The translations under genes were made by a program, and so were the position numbers. A stretch of 64,000 nt of DNA from Eopsaltria australis (taxonomy: Eukaryota; Chordata; Aves; Passeriformes; Petroicidae): positions 496,001 through 560,000 of the forward strand of contig JAVTVJ010000574.1 of the NCBI GenBank assembly GCA_034509425.1. The letters are read 5' to 3'. Each line of letters opens with the position of its first letter. Within the stretch, counting starts at the first letter, position 1. Positions 1 to 12,050 of the stretch are shown piece after piece. The notes beneath the pieces are model-generated. The model did not search any database, was not told the origin of the DNA, and saw nothing but the letters and a program-made list of their open reading frames with translations.

Positions 1-2378
1 GAAGGGTAAGAAAAAAAACATCAGAATGGGCAAGAATTGTACAAACTTCCTGCCAAACACTGAAATATTTCTGATGGTTTTTTTTCTTTTTTTTCCCCCG
101 AGGACTCTGGTGGAATACCAAAGGGAAATGTCTTGTTTGCCAAAGGATTGCACCTTCAGGCAAGGGAGGTGTGTAGGAGAGGGCAAAGCACAGCAATTCA
201 TCTTTCAGAATGAGCTCGACTCAGAGAAATGCAGCACAGCCCAAGTGTCCAGCCTGGTGAGCTGAGAGCCCTGCAGCGAGCTCCCTTTCCCTGTCAGCCC
301 CTGCCAGCACACACAGCTGGGATCAATCCCAGCTCCAGTAATTCAGTTTTAGCTGGGATATCACAGCCAGAGCAGGGGCTCAGGGTGCTGGTGCCCAGCA
401 CTGCCCTCTGCAGCATTCCCACCCCAGAGAATCCCAGTTTGGCGAAGCAATGGGGAAACCTCTCCTCTCCAGGGAAGGAGTGAAGACTCTGCCTGTCTAG
501 GTTTTGCATCCATTTCTGCTACAAACCCCCTGCCAGTCACTATTTGTCCTTGATTTCCCACTGCACATTTGGAACAATTCTATCTCCTCCGCCTGTCATG
601 TTTATTTTCAGTGGTTTTCTGGAGCTGTCTCCAATTGCTTTGTTTACTGGTTTGCTCAATGCACTGCAGCTTTGCTGGAGTGCTGTAGGCATCACTGCAC
701 CATTAATAGAAGGTCAAACTCCTAAATCCATAGGCTGTGAAACTGAATTTCAAAATGCAGGATTTCTCTGTAGCCAGGCTGTTAAAACTAGACTTATCTC
801 AACACATTTCTCTATCAAAATGAAATAGGGAAATAGTGCAAAGCAACCATAGATAAGAATTAAACTAAAATTCAACCAAAGGATACTGAATAAAAAAATC
901 AATTACTACAAGAGATTTTTTTAGAAGGGGCAGATATCTGTTTCAACACATACAATTCCAACGCCTTAACACCTGTGTGCTGGATGGGAATTTCTGTTCT
1001 GAGGTGCTTTTTCTCAGGCAGGGAAGGGAACAGAGCATTCCAGCAGTGCTGTAGCTGTGCCCTGTGTCCCGGGTGAGGAGGGCATCCCGCCCAGCCAGAT
1101 GGAGCTGCCAGAGCCAGCTCCCATCCAGAGCTGTTTCCAGGCAACACTCGGGGCTGGGGCTGAGCCTGCTGACACAGGGACCCCTCAGCTGATGGATACT
1201 CCTGCTGCTGGGTTACAGCCCCAAAATAATCAACAAATGATGCACGTGGAGGCTCAGGAGCATTAAACCTTCCTCAGCTTCCAAATGAGCGTTTTCTTCT
1301 TCTTTCTTGTAGGTCCCCAAACCTCTGCTTTAGCTTGTTGAGAGAAAAATGAATATCTTTTCCTGGAAATGACATTTATAGCTACTGAGGCACTGTATTC
1401 ACAGCCAAATTAATGTTAGCTTCCTCCAAACCTGCTGTGATTATCTCAGGGACCGCTGCCTCCCTTGGGTTGGAAACCCCAACCTCCTCCGTGCAATTTT
1501 TACCAGAATTTTTCTAACAAAAGCTGTCAATTGCATCAAATTCTGCTAAGGGCTGTAAGGTTATTCTGTGCTAGAAAATACTGTTCGTGCCAGAGGAAAA
1601 GCTAAAAGCAACAAGCATGCTGAGCACTACAGAATTGATTTAAATCTATCCTCAAGATGAACAGGCTTTTTTTTTTTTTTTCATCCAGTAAGCCAGGCAG
1701 TCTTTTTGAAATAATGAAATCTTATTTCAAAGACATTAAGAGGAAGATTGGGTTCAGTGTAGGAGAATAAATGCAAAACTCTTCTTTTTTCCAGCAAGGG
1801 CTGTGTGTCTAATTTTTCCAGTGACGCGAAACTTTGTGTGTTGGGGCAGAACTCAGCGCCTCACATTAATAAAGTGGAACAAAAAAGTGAATGTAGTCCA
1901 TTATTTTGTTAATACCCATGTGCAACATGGAACAAAGAGTGTAATTATAAATGTACAAATGTATATAAGGCAAAAATACACTCAGTCAGCCCAATACAGA
2001 ACAAACCATGTTCATTATCTCATACGAAATATCCAAGAACTGGAGTTTATTTTAAGCAGAGAATCATTAAAAACTGTTTAAGAAGCATTAAATACACATC
2101 TACCAAGAATTACTTCGTTTTGTCTGATACTTCTGTGTTTACGATAAGCATAGAAAGTTATATCCTGAATAAAAAGCGTTTAATCATTACTGGTTTTATG
2201 TATGTGCTACAATTAAAAACTTTACTAAAAGATTAATTCCAAGTATAAATTAGCAACAAGTGTTTTGGATTTAAAAGCCTCTTTTCAGAAAGGGAAATGG
2301 CAAAAAAAAAAATCAATCAGCACAAATACTTCTTTCACATGTTCTACAAATTTTGGAGCTCAATTCACGATATTCCCT
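1..2378. other. noncoding DNA, no gene seen
   Basis: The two somewhat GC-richer patches (about 230-480 and 1030-1260) have open frames of 70-95 codons on both strands at once. That is what stop-poor noncoding DNA gives, and none resembles a known protein. From about 1800 to 2350 the sequence turns AT-rich. It contains an AATAAA at 1868-1873, but no coding region upstream would make this a gene 3' end. A homopolymer T run is listed separately. Confidence 0.6.
1667..1681. repeat. poly-T run (T15)
   Basis: An uninterrupted run of 15 T. It could be a mononucleotide microsatellite or the tail of an old reverse-strand retroposon, but the flanking sequence shows no recognisable element body. Confidence 0.8.
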
Positions 2379-2492
2379 ATTCTGACTTCATAGAGAGTAT
2401 TTTCTAAAGGAGAGCATGATGAATTAATTATCCATATTCTGACTTTATAGAGAACATTTTCTAAACGAAAGCATGATGAATGAATTATCCAT
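2379..2492. repeat. 57-bp tandem duplication, two copies
   Basis: Two adjacent copies of a 57-bp unit, 2379-2435 and 2436-2492. Each begins ATTCTGACTT and ends GAATTATCCAT or nearly so. The copies have the same length and differ at about half a dozen positions, so the duplication is not very recent or has diverged without selection. No function is visible. Confidence 0.85.
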
Positions 2493-5400
2493 AGCTGTTC
2501 TGAGGGGAAAAAGTGCCTGTGAGTAATCTGTACACGAAGTAATCAGCCAAACACGGGCACTGACACAACCCAAACAGGTACAAGGGAAACACAAGAGAAA
2601 ATCACCTGAACCTACAGCCAGAACCAGGCAGGGTGATTTTCTAAGCATGTCACTGGCAAGCTGAAGACTAAAAGCCATCAGAGCCTCTGCTTGTGCTCTA
2701 TTAGTCTGGTGATGCAGCAGCAGCACAGCAGGCTGGGGAGGCCAGAGGATTTCTGCACTAATTGTGACAGCACAGGAGAGATCTCAGAAAATCAACAGGC
2801 AGCACAAAAATCAGGGACTTACTGAGAGGAGGCTCCGCTCATGGAAACAATAGGCACCACTTGCATGGGGCTTCTGTGGAGTTTCCTGGGGAAAGAAAAA
2901 CACATTCTTATTGGCAATGAGGGATTCAGGGGAGCTCCGTGCCCTGCACTCAGGGGAAGCTTAAAGATTCAACAAAAAATACAATTGCAAATGCACTGCC
3001 TGGGCTGTCACTGTACACTCTGTTGGGTCACAAGTGCAGTTTGATTGTAATACAAAGCCAAACAGCAAAATCAGGTTATTGGTTCACAAGTGTGATTTTA
3101 TTATTTATTTATTTATTAAACATTCCACAGCCAGTAAATACCTTCAGACAGTTTGCAATGCATTTGAAACCAAAAATCTATGTTTTCATTGCAAATTTAC
3201 CTACTAAAATAGACATTACTAAGCCATAACTGTAAATTTCCCCCAGTTCAATAGGAACACACCACTGTAATTTGCTTTTTTGTGTATCCTTCAATTGAAA
3301 ATTTGAAGCATTTTTGCAAAAAAAATTATCATAAAATGCATAACCAAAAGGGGGCCATTCAGAATATCTTTTACAAGCACATATTTGGGAATTCCAATAG
3401 GGCAACACTCTGTTCCATGCCACTCCTTCTTATTAATGAGCAGCTGTAACACGTAACATTTCACTGGATTATTCACTGAATTTTAGCACTTACAGGAAGC
3501 TCAGCCATGTTTTACCTAACAGATTCTCCCTACATGCATTTTTCATTTCCACATGCAAATGGCAATATCTACCCTTTGATACAAATACTCCTGAAAATAG
3601 AATTCTTGCTCATATTTCGAGTCTCAAAGATAATACCCTCCTAGGCCACAGAATAATCAAATCATTCTGCAGGTAAGTTTAATACAGTTTTTATCCACTT
3701 CAGTAAAATTCCAAACAGTAAACATACAGGATATTTTTTCACAAAATATCACCCTCCTTATATGTGGTTTCACTTTTAACAAAAAAATTAAATTAATCAG
3801 TAAACAAAAAAACCAGTGGAGGTTCTTTCTAATGTAACTGAGGGAAAATGGGACAAGAACCACCAGTAGCAGAAAGGCACATGCTCTGCAAGCATGTCAG
3901 GCAGCATTGCAATGATCACGCACTGATAAAAGAACCTGAGAATATGAAAAGGTGACAAGCAAGAACAGCAAACAGTTGAATTTCCGTCTCCTTGGAGCTG
4001 GGACCATCACTAGAGGAGCATCTCTAGGAGTTAAGAGCTGACTTCACACTGATGCTCTCAGGAGCAATTGCTACTGTCTGACTGCCCAAACCCCCCCCAA
4101 CGTCCAATTTCTGAGCTGAACACACAGGTTTCTTTTTATTTATGTGTTGTTGGGCAAAAGGAAGAGTGGCACACTTAGAAACTCTCACTTTGTACAGATT
4201 CCTCCCCACCTGAGGGAACACCCAGCCCTGCTGGGGCACTGCAGCCCTCTGACCATTCCCAGCCAGCTCAGGAGCTCCCTGTGCAGGGCAAATCCCACAA
4301 TGGATTGATGACATTCCATCACCTACCCCACTGCAGGTCTCAATTCCCAGGGCTTGTTCAGATCCCTGGGCAGAAACTGTCTATCTTCCCAAGTACACTT
4401 AATTTGTTATCCAGCTACTCAGGCAATACCTAAACAATGAGCAAGATTTCAGGCACATTCAAAGGATTATACGAAGCAATTTTCAGTAGAGGGAAATACA
4501 GCTGGGAAATGCCAGTAGTTTTGTGGGGAAAACCCCTACATTCTGATAAAATCCTATTTACAGGCCTCAGGATAACCTGGTTGACTCTGGACTTGGACAT
4601 TGCACCTTATTCTTTATACTGACATGAAATGCATTGGGAGCTGTCCTCACACCTACAAACAATCCTGTGGAAACACACGACATGCACATTCTCAATGTTA
4701 AATTTTCTTTTCCACAGCTGCCATAAATTGTGGCAAAACACAAAGCAGGCAAGTTTTGTGCTTCTATGACTCAGAAATAAATTCCCAATCAGCAAAGTTT
4801 AGCTTCCACCTGGTATTGTCACAACATTTGTAGGTGACAGGCACACAAAGAGCAGCAGAACCCTTCTGCAGAGTGGCCACAGTGCTCCTGCTCTGCCCAG
4901 AGATGAGGGAAACTGGAGAGGCAGCTGGAGGGAGCCCTGCCAAGTGTGTAGGGAGAAGTTTGGCAGAGATGATGAGCTTTTAAGATTCACTTAAAAATGA
5001 AGAAGTGTTTCCAGGTGAAAGTGTCAGTACCAGGACACCCCAGGGGCTTCTCCCTCGAGGCAGCAGCTCAGGCAGCCCAAAGAAGCCCAGGTTGTTCTGC
5101 AGGGTCACTGAGAGACACAGCCCCAGGCCCTCCAGGCTTCAGAAAATATCACCAGACCCAAGCATTCCAAGAGTATCCCAGACACGTTTTTATTTTCCCA
5201 CAGAAGTGGTTTCATTAAGCATAATATTAAAGAAAAAAAAAGAACCTAAAGCAATAGTAAAAATCACTGCTAAGACATATATACAATTACTAAATCTGAC
5301 TTAACATCCACTGCTTCAGACCTTTATCAAAACCCTACATCTAAATTGATCTAATCTGATATATTTTTAATTCTGTTCTAAAAATGCAATTAAACAATGA

Positions 5401-6440
5401 TATCTGTTGCTGCAAGTTAAAAGCCATTCCCTTTAGATACCAGCCAAATACAACAAGCAGTGAGTTTTGCCATCATTAGACTTCTAACCATATTACTTCT
5501 ATTTTGAGGCTTTTTTTGTTTGGTCTCAGTTTAATTTCCTGTCAGCCTTACAAGAGATTTCTAATGTTTGGGCTGTAGGATATGCTCTGATTAAAAATAA
5601 TCTTCCCAATTACTGCCTGGCAGGACTCTACTGCCACATGCACTCTGCCACTGGCTTCTGCATTTCTGTCAGCAGTAATTGTGTCTGTAGCTTCTAACTG
5701 TAAATGAAAACCCAGGGGGCATATTTGGGTTCCAGTTTCCTTTGCCCAGCCATATCTTTTAATTTGCACTGTCTGTCAAAAGGAGATGTTTGTAGGCACT
5801 AAAAGGAAATCCTCAGAACATCAGGTTAAAAAAAGGGAAAAAGGAGAAAAAAACGAAATGCAACTGGAATATGATAAACCACGTTTGATATTTATGCCAG
5901 GATACTCAACACAGAGCAGCTCACTGCATTGATTAGCCTTACAAGAGGGGGACTGAAACCATCTACTGAGCATTTCTAGCTGCACTTTATCACCATTAAA
6001 TTTAATCCTAAATCTTAGTATGGCTTTAAGAAAAAATTCAATCACTATAATGAATTATTTTAAAGAACAGCATTTCTTATCACAATGGAAAAAATTATTA
6101 TTTCTCAGGCTCTGGGCCCTGGTCTAAACTGTGCCATGGAGTTTGCATCTCCAGCCTGGCTGGCCCTCTTGGACCTGCACTGCCCCTTCTCTTCAGCCTG
6201 GCTTTCAGTTCCTGTGGGGACTTCAGACCTCAAAGGGGGCTCTGTCCCCTCTCCATCCCAAAGGATTGCTGCTCCTGGAGCCCTTGGATGGATCCTGGGG
6301 CTGGCAGTGGAGCCCCTATCCCAGGAGCTGGCTGTGCTCCCTGGGGACAGCCCCGAGCCCCTGGCCCTGTCCCCTGGGGTCCTGGAGTCAGGGCTCACAC
6401 CCGGCCCTCAGTGCAGCCACAGCCACCACACATGTGCTGC
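2493..6440. other. noncoding DNA, no gene seen
   Basis: Mostly AT-rich unique sequence. A short (TTTA)n tract lies at 3096-3118. The last 320 bases (about 6115-6440) are clearly GC-richer. A plus-strand open frame of 181 codons starts at 6085, crosses this patch and runs straight into the LTR that begins at 6441. The frame overlaps other open frames on both strands and has no domain, so it is not called as a gene. Confidence 0.55.
3096..3118. repeat. (TTTA)n microsatellite
   Basis: Short imperfect TTTA repeat in AT-rich DNA, about five units including one shortened unit. Confidence 0.75.
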
Positions 6441-6881
6441 TGATGCCTTAAGCTGTAGCTTTTCTATTTTCCAGATCAGCACTGCTTTAGTGTATAACTC
6501 TGAAACTCCACAGCCTGTCAGCTGCTGTTCCACCATTCCATTCCAACAAAACAATTCCTCTCTAGGCCTGGGTTTCAAGGACACCCTGTTCATCCAAAAC
6601 CCCAAAAATATAAACAACCATGGACAGTAGGGAGAGAAGAAGGGGGACAAACTGGACTCCACTACCTGAAGCTGTAACTGGATAATTAATTTCCGATATG
6701 CAGATAGACCGAGCTTATATTTGTCCAAAAACACGTGTGGGTCATCCATCTTTGGGTGGAGTCTCTGTGAGACTCCAGCATTGCCCAAGGTGTACCCTCT
6801 GAAGGCCTTTTAATAAAACACCTACTTTATTCTTTTAATTCTGTTTAGCTTCTGTTCTAGGTCAGCCTTCTCCAAGCATCA
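6441..6881 (+). mobile_element. probable solo LTR of an endogenous retrovirus (copy 1)
   Basis: A 441-bp segment that aligns along its whole length with 38908-39355. It starts TGATGCC and ends GCATCA, an imperfect inverted terminal repeat with the TG...CA ends expected of an LTR. A polyadenylation signal AATAAA lies at 6812-6817, followed by a T-rich U5-like end, which sets the orientation as plus. The flanking four bases are CTGC on the left and CTGG on the right, an almost intact 4-bp target duplication. No gag, pol or env remnant adjoins it, so it is best read as a solo LTR left by recombination. The resemblance to avian LTRs is from memory; the exact family name is not assigned. Confidence 0.75.
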
Positions 6882-9800
6882 CTGGATGCACGTTCAGACC
6901 CTGACTGACTCCCTTTTCCTCTCAGGAATGGTGCTGTCCCTATGGAAAGGTGGCCCCAAGTCCCCAGGGAATGCTCTGTGTGACAGGAGCAGGATGGAAC
7001 CAGAGTGCCCTGGGGCAGAGAACCTTAGGAAGGACAAAGCACCAAGCACAGGCTGTACCCTGTGGAGTGGAAACAGGAGAAACTCCAGGAGCAAAAAAAA
7101 ACATCTTATCTGATGTCAGGAACAAAGCTTTGTGTGGAAGGGAAGCACAACCAACACACGTGCAGGAATGCACATGTGGGATACATGGGACTGCTGCAAA
7201 GGGTGACACCATGAAGACTGCTAAGAACACAGCTGCAGATAGTGGAAGCATAAAATGAAGAATACTACAAAGTCCTCTGAAAATCATTTTCTATGGAGTC
7301 CCAATCTCTGATCTTTCAAAATTAAGTAAATTTTTGTCTCAAAGTTAAAATGGCACACAGCACATTAGGAATCCAAGGGATGCAGAGAGCATATTTTTTA
7401 CAAAGGAATCATGGAAGTTTTCTTTGTGATAGCAAGATAAACACTGAGATTTGGTGAATGTGAGCAGGGATCTGTCCAAATAGCACTTAAAATTGAATAG
7501 CTTCTCCTGGCATAAGAACTGATTTGAAATATTAAATGCAAATGTTAGTGCTCTGCACTGTGTTTGCTGGTTGATGCTCTGTTCTGGATTGTTTATACCT
7601 GTACAGGAGGGGAGGCAGTGGAAAGGTGAGAACAGACTGATCTCAGCCCTGTCCTGAACCTTTGGCACAGCACTCCATGGTTTAACCTTCCTTTTGCAGG
7701 GCTCTGCCCCTCCGTGCACATTCTGTGCAAGGTGATGACAAAAGACTGCTAACAGATAAGAACATCAACTGAAGGTCTGTGCCATGGATATTGTGACCAT
7801 CACTGCCTTCATAACTGCACGATGGCACAGAGAAAATTTGGCATAGATGTGTTAAAATATTATTTTAAAAATATTGCCCAAGCTGTGTAAGAAGTTCTTC
7901 ATGCCCCCTCTGAGCCCTGAAGAGCAGCAGCGCTGCTCGTGCTGCAGCACAGAATGAGACTGTGATAACCTCAAGCTATCTGGTTCTATTTTCATATCTC
8001 ACCTGAGATAAAACCATCATTTACAAGGGATAACCCCCTACCTGTGAGTGCAACTGCCAGAAGGTTTAAATAAATACCTGCTTTTTAAAAAAAAAGGAAA
8101 GGCCCTGAGTTAAAAATGGTTACTCCTGCGACTGAGGCCATGGGGATGTTTATGTATTTTTTTCAGCACAAAAACCACAGGATTAAGTAAACATTATGAA
8201 GTTGAAAGAAATGTTGGTCTCTTACAAAAGGACTTTTCAGAATTTTGGGTGCAGAGGCAGCTCAGGGGCAGAATCTCAGCTGTGGGAGAGTCAACTCCTC
8301 TGCCAATGCAGGGAAGGGGCAAAGCCCTGGGCATGGAGTTTCCCCATTCCTGTTGTCACCGTGACTCTTATGAGCCACAGAACTTTTCTTCTCCTTTGTT
8401 TGTTTGTTTGTTTCTCCCCGCTTTTCTGCAGTACAGACTGTTCAGCCTCATGAGCAGGTAGAAAATTCCACCAACACCAGCAATACTGCTCCCATGTTAG
8501 CCATGGTAACACACAGCTCTGCCTGCCAGGCTGAGAGCATTCATCACAAATTCCAGGGAACAATACACTCAAAGGAGGTGCAGAGATAACAAAATAATTT
8601 GAAAAAGGCTTAACTGTTCTCATCTGCCACTAGAGAAGTCCTTCCACCAATTCCAGTTGTGAGCTGTTAGCCCTGAATACCTTGCTGCTGACAAACACTG
8701 AAAAGCAGGAACATTATACTGCCAGAACATTCTGCATTTTTAAACCAGTGGCTCTCTCATCTATCACAGGTCAAGAAATAAATCACAACTCTATAAGCAA
8801 TGCGATTTGGAAAGAAATATCTCATGTAGACCGAAGAATGGTAAACTTACCTATTTTCTATTATTTTTTAACAGAAATTTTGATATTGCTTAAGACCTGT
8901 GGATGTTAATAAAGAATATTTGAAATCAAGGACTAGATTAAGAAAGAATAAAAACAAACCAAAGCCCACCAGTCTATCCAACATGTGATTTATGACATAA
9001 TTATTCTTAGAGAAACAGCACAACTCTGGGCTACTCTATGAGCTCTAACAGAAAAACAATAGTAAGAGGGTCCATCACATTCCACAGACTGGAGCATGTC
9101 TCTTGTGAACAAAGCAAAGAAAAAAATCTAGTTTGGGTAGATACCCCAAATTTTCAGATCCAAAGATATTTTTATCACCACAGACAATAAAAGCATCATT
9201 CCACACGCTAGAGGCAGAGAGGTGGTGGGATGGATCAGCTGGCAAACGCCAACCTTCAGCAAAATGGGACTTTTGTATGGTCATCAGGGCTTGAAAGGGC
9301 CCAGCTGTCACATCCCCAGCCCCTGGCACCCACCACAGGCCACTGCTGCAGAGAAGGGAGAAGTTACTGCTCCCTTTGCACAGGGGCCAGCATAGCTTTA
9401 TCAGGAGGATTCTTACTGCTTCTGAAGAAAAATTATTTCAGTCTGAAAAAGAGGTAAAAATAAAAACCTGCCATGTTTGGAGATTTACTCCTGCTACATT
9501 AAATGACTACAACTGATTTTAAAAGACAAGTTAGTGTTTCACACACACAGGAGAGCCTTGGGCTGGGGCTCTTTTTGAAAGAATTATTTCTTGTTATTGC
9601 TTCCAGCGGGGTGTAATTTGACAATGATCACAAAATATAACGTCACAAGTAGGGAGAAGTCCATGCAGATCCCACTCTGGGGTTCAAGTGCTCTCCTCTG
9701 CTCAGAAGGAAAGGAAGGAGGAAGCTCAGCTGTGTCAAGGAGCAGATTTTCCCCAAGAGTAACACAACTTTCACTGGAAGAAAAAAGGACCAAGAAGTAT

Positions 9801-12050
9801 AAATGATGAAACTCATTGGCCAGGGAAATTTCCACATCAGTGGAAAACTCTTAGGCCCAGATTAGTTATTTATAAATAAACAAAAAGGTGTGTTTTTTTT
9901 TTTATTTACAGCTCTTTCAAGGTGTGCTGCACCTGAGCAGAAAAAGAACCAGATCTGCAAACACCGCACGTTTCTGAATGACCAATTCCACACATTTTTT
10001 TCCCTTCCTCCATAACCTTCCCCAGCATGCCAGGAAAATCACAGCCTGCAGGTAATGGCACCTCCTCCATCACTCACAGCATCAGGAGCTTCACCCAGCA
10101 AAGTGACACCTGTGAAATGAACCCACTCATCACTGGGAGCGGGCAGGGGCTGCCAAGGCTGGGACAGGAGCTGCTGCCTCCTGCAAATCTCTCACACAGC
10201 ATCTGAGCCTGACACTTAATATTCAAACTGGATTGCAAGCTATGTACTCAAGGATAAAGCTCAGTAATAATAAAGATTCACAGTCTGACAGGCTCAGCAT
10301 ACAAATTCTCCGTGCAGAGCTCACTTTGAATATTTTTTTTTCCTTTAATCTAGAAAGGAATCAGGAGTTTTCCTCTTATAAAAGAAACAACAGTACTTCC
10401 CATTTAGGGAGGGAAACAATGGAATAAGAAAATATAATTTTATTCTGCATTTAGAAATTGGCAAAGAAGCAGCAAAATAAATATTTTATTTCAATATCAG
10501 AACACTGTGTCCCCAGTCCTTGTCTTGCTCATCAGACACAGGAATACATCAAATAAGTTATGCAGTTTTTCTTTTTTTTGCAGGGCCAAATCCTTTGAGC
10601 CAGAAATACACTGCTTTAAACCATTTAAGAATTTGCTCACATTTCCAAAAATTGATGGTTTGTATTTAGCATGTCAGCTGTGAAGCCAAAATCACTGGAA
10701 ATATTTAAATCCTCAATATATGTTACTCAAACATAGGATCTAACCAGTGATCTCACTAGCCCCACGTTGGGACACCAATGAACAAATTTCTAGGTGCTGT
10801 TTAAACTTCATTCTGCCCCTCAGCCTTACTCATGTTTTATTTTTTATTTTATCCTACAGTGCTTAGCACTGTGCTTTGTACAGGAATATATTAATTGTTT
10901 ATTTTACAGTAGCACTGTAAAGTCATAGACCATTTTTTAAATTTTTCTGTTTAATGTTTATCTTATGTTACAACAGCCTGGCAACTTGTTCCTGGGGTTT
11001 TGTTTGTTTGTTATGTAAATGTTATCTATGTGGGAGGTGGTTTAAAATGAACGAAGTTATAATTAAATGCCTAATAGTTTTTACACTGAAAATACTGTTA
11101 CTAAACATTAGCTCCCCTTAGACTCTTTTGCTTGTTTTGTATTTTGCTTCAAATGTCTACATTTCTATTACTAATCTTTTCCTTTTAAAATGACATTGCA
11201 TCCAGCTAAACTACATCTCACTAAATCACCTTGTTAGTCATACTTGGATTCATTACATTTCATTGCCTTTCGTATTTAAATTATCCCATTTCTTTCCCTA
11301 CTCCCCACATTACCTTGAACATGTCAAGTCTCACTTTGTGCAATGATTGCTCATATTGCATCCTCACAGAACTCCTTCTATTAACACCTGATCATTCCCC
11401 CTGCAAGTTTCCCTGCAGAACTGCCTTCCAAAACAACCCCAAATTTACACATTCAGCCCCATCTCTTCATTTCATTTCCATTTCACGAGCACCAAGGCAG
11501 TCAGCATTGAGGAGCCAAACTGTATTTGCTGCATCATAAACCAAGGGACAAACACTGAGCTCCAGTCCTCCTGTGCTGCTGGACCTGCCAGTGCAGGGAT
11601 GCAGCTGGAAATTCTGACTCCATCCCTCTGCCCTCATCCCTCGGGATCAGAGGTTTTGTGGGACACAAGGTACAGAGGGTTGAGGCACACTGGAGTTTGG
11701 TTTATACCATGAAAATGGAACTATTTTCCATCTACAGAGGGAATAAGCAGCGGGGTCTCCAGATCATACAAATATCATTATTATGGAATAAACTACTGTT
11801 CATTCTTACTCTCTTCTTGACCAAAGCAACATTTCTCAGGGATCCCACTCACAATCAGCATTCGTTTCTCAGATTTAATAAAGAAATGAAGCAATAACAC
11901 CTCTATTCCCACAAAAATTTTTCTCTTCACAGATTTCTTAATTGAGCTTTGGAAAAAGAGATCTCCAATGCTAAGCAACAGACCAGCATCTCTGTTTAGA
12001 GAGTGCAGATGTGGAAGTGCAGTAACCTGAGCTCAGACTGAGGATGAAGT
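6882..12050. other. noncoding DNA, no gene seen
   Basis: Unique AT-rich sequence with a short (TTTG)n tract near 8.4 kb. Open frames reach at most about 125 codons (for example 7345-7719 on the minus strand), lack recognisable domains and are not flanked by consistent splice signals. The 10.8-11.3 kb part is strongly AT-rich with scattered TAATTA/ATTA words, without any further sign of function. Confidence 0.6.
8395..8413. repeat. (TTTG)n microsatellite
   Basis: Four TTTG units plus a partial fifth. Confidence 0.8.

Noticed and set aside
1860..2360. Possible gene 3' end (AT-rich with AATAAA)
   Set aside because: No coding region or downstream GU-rich element on either strand supports a transcript end.
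6085..6630. Open frame of 181 codons
   Set aside because: It crosses the boundary between unique DNA and the LTR at 6441, overlaps open frames on both strands and has no domain.
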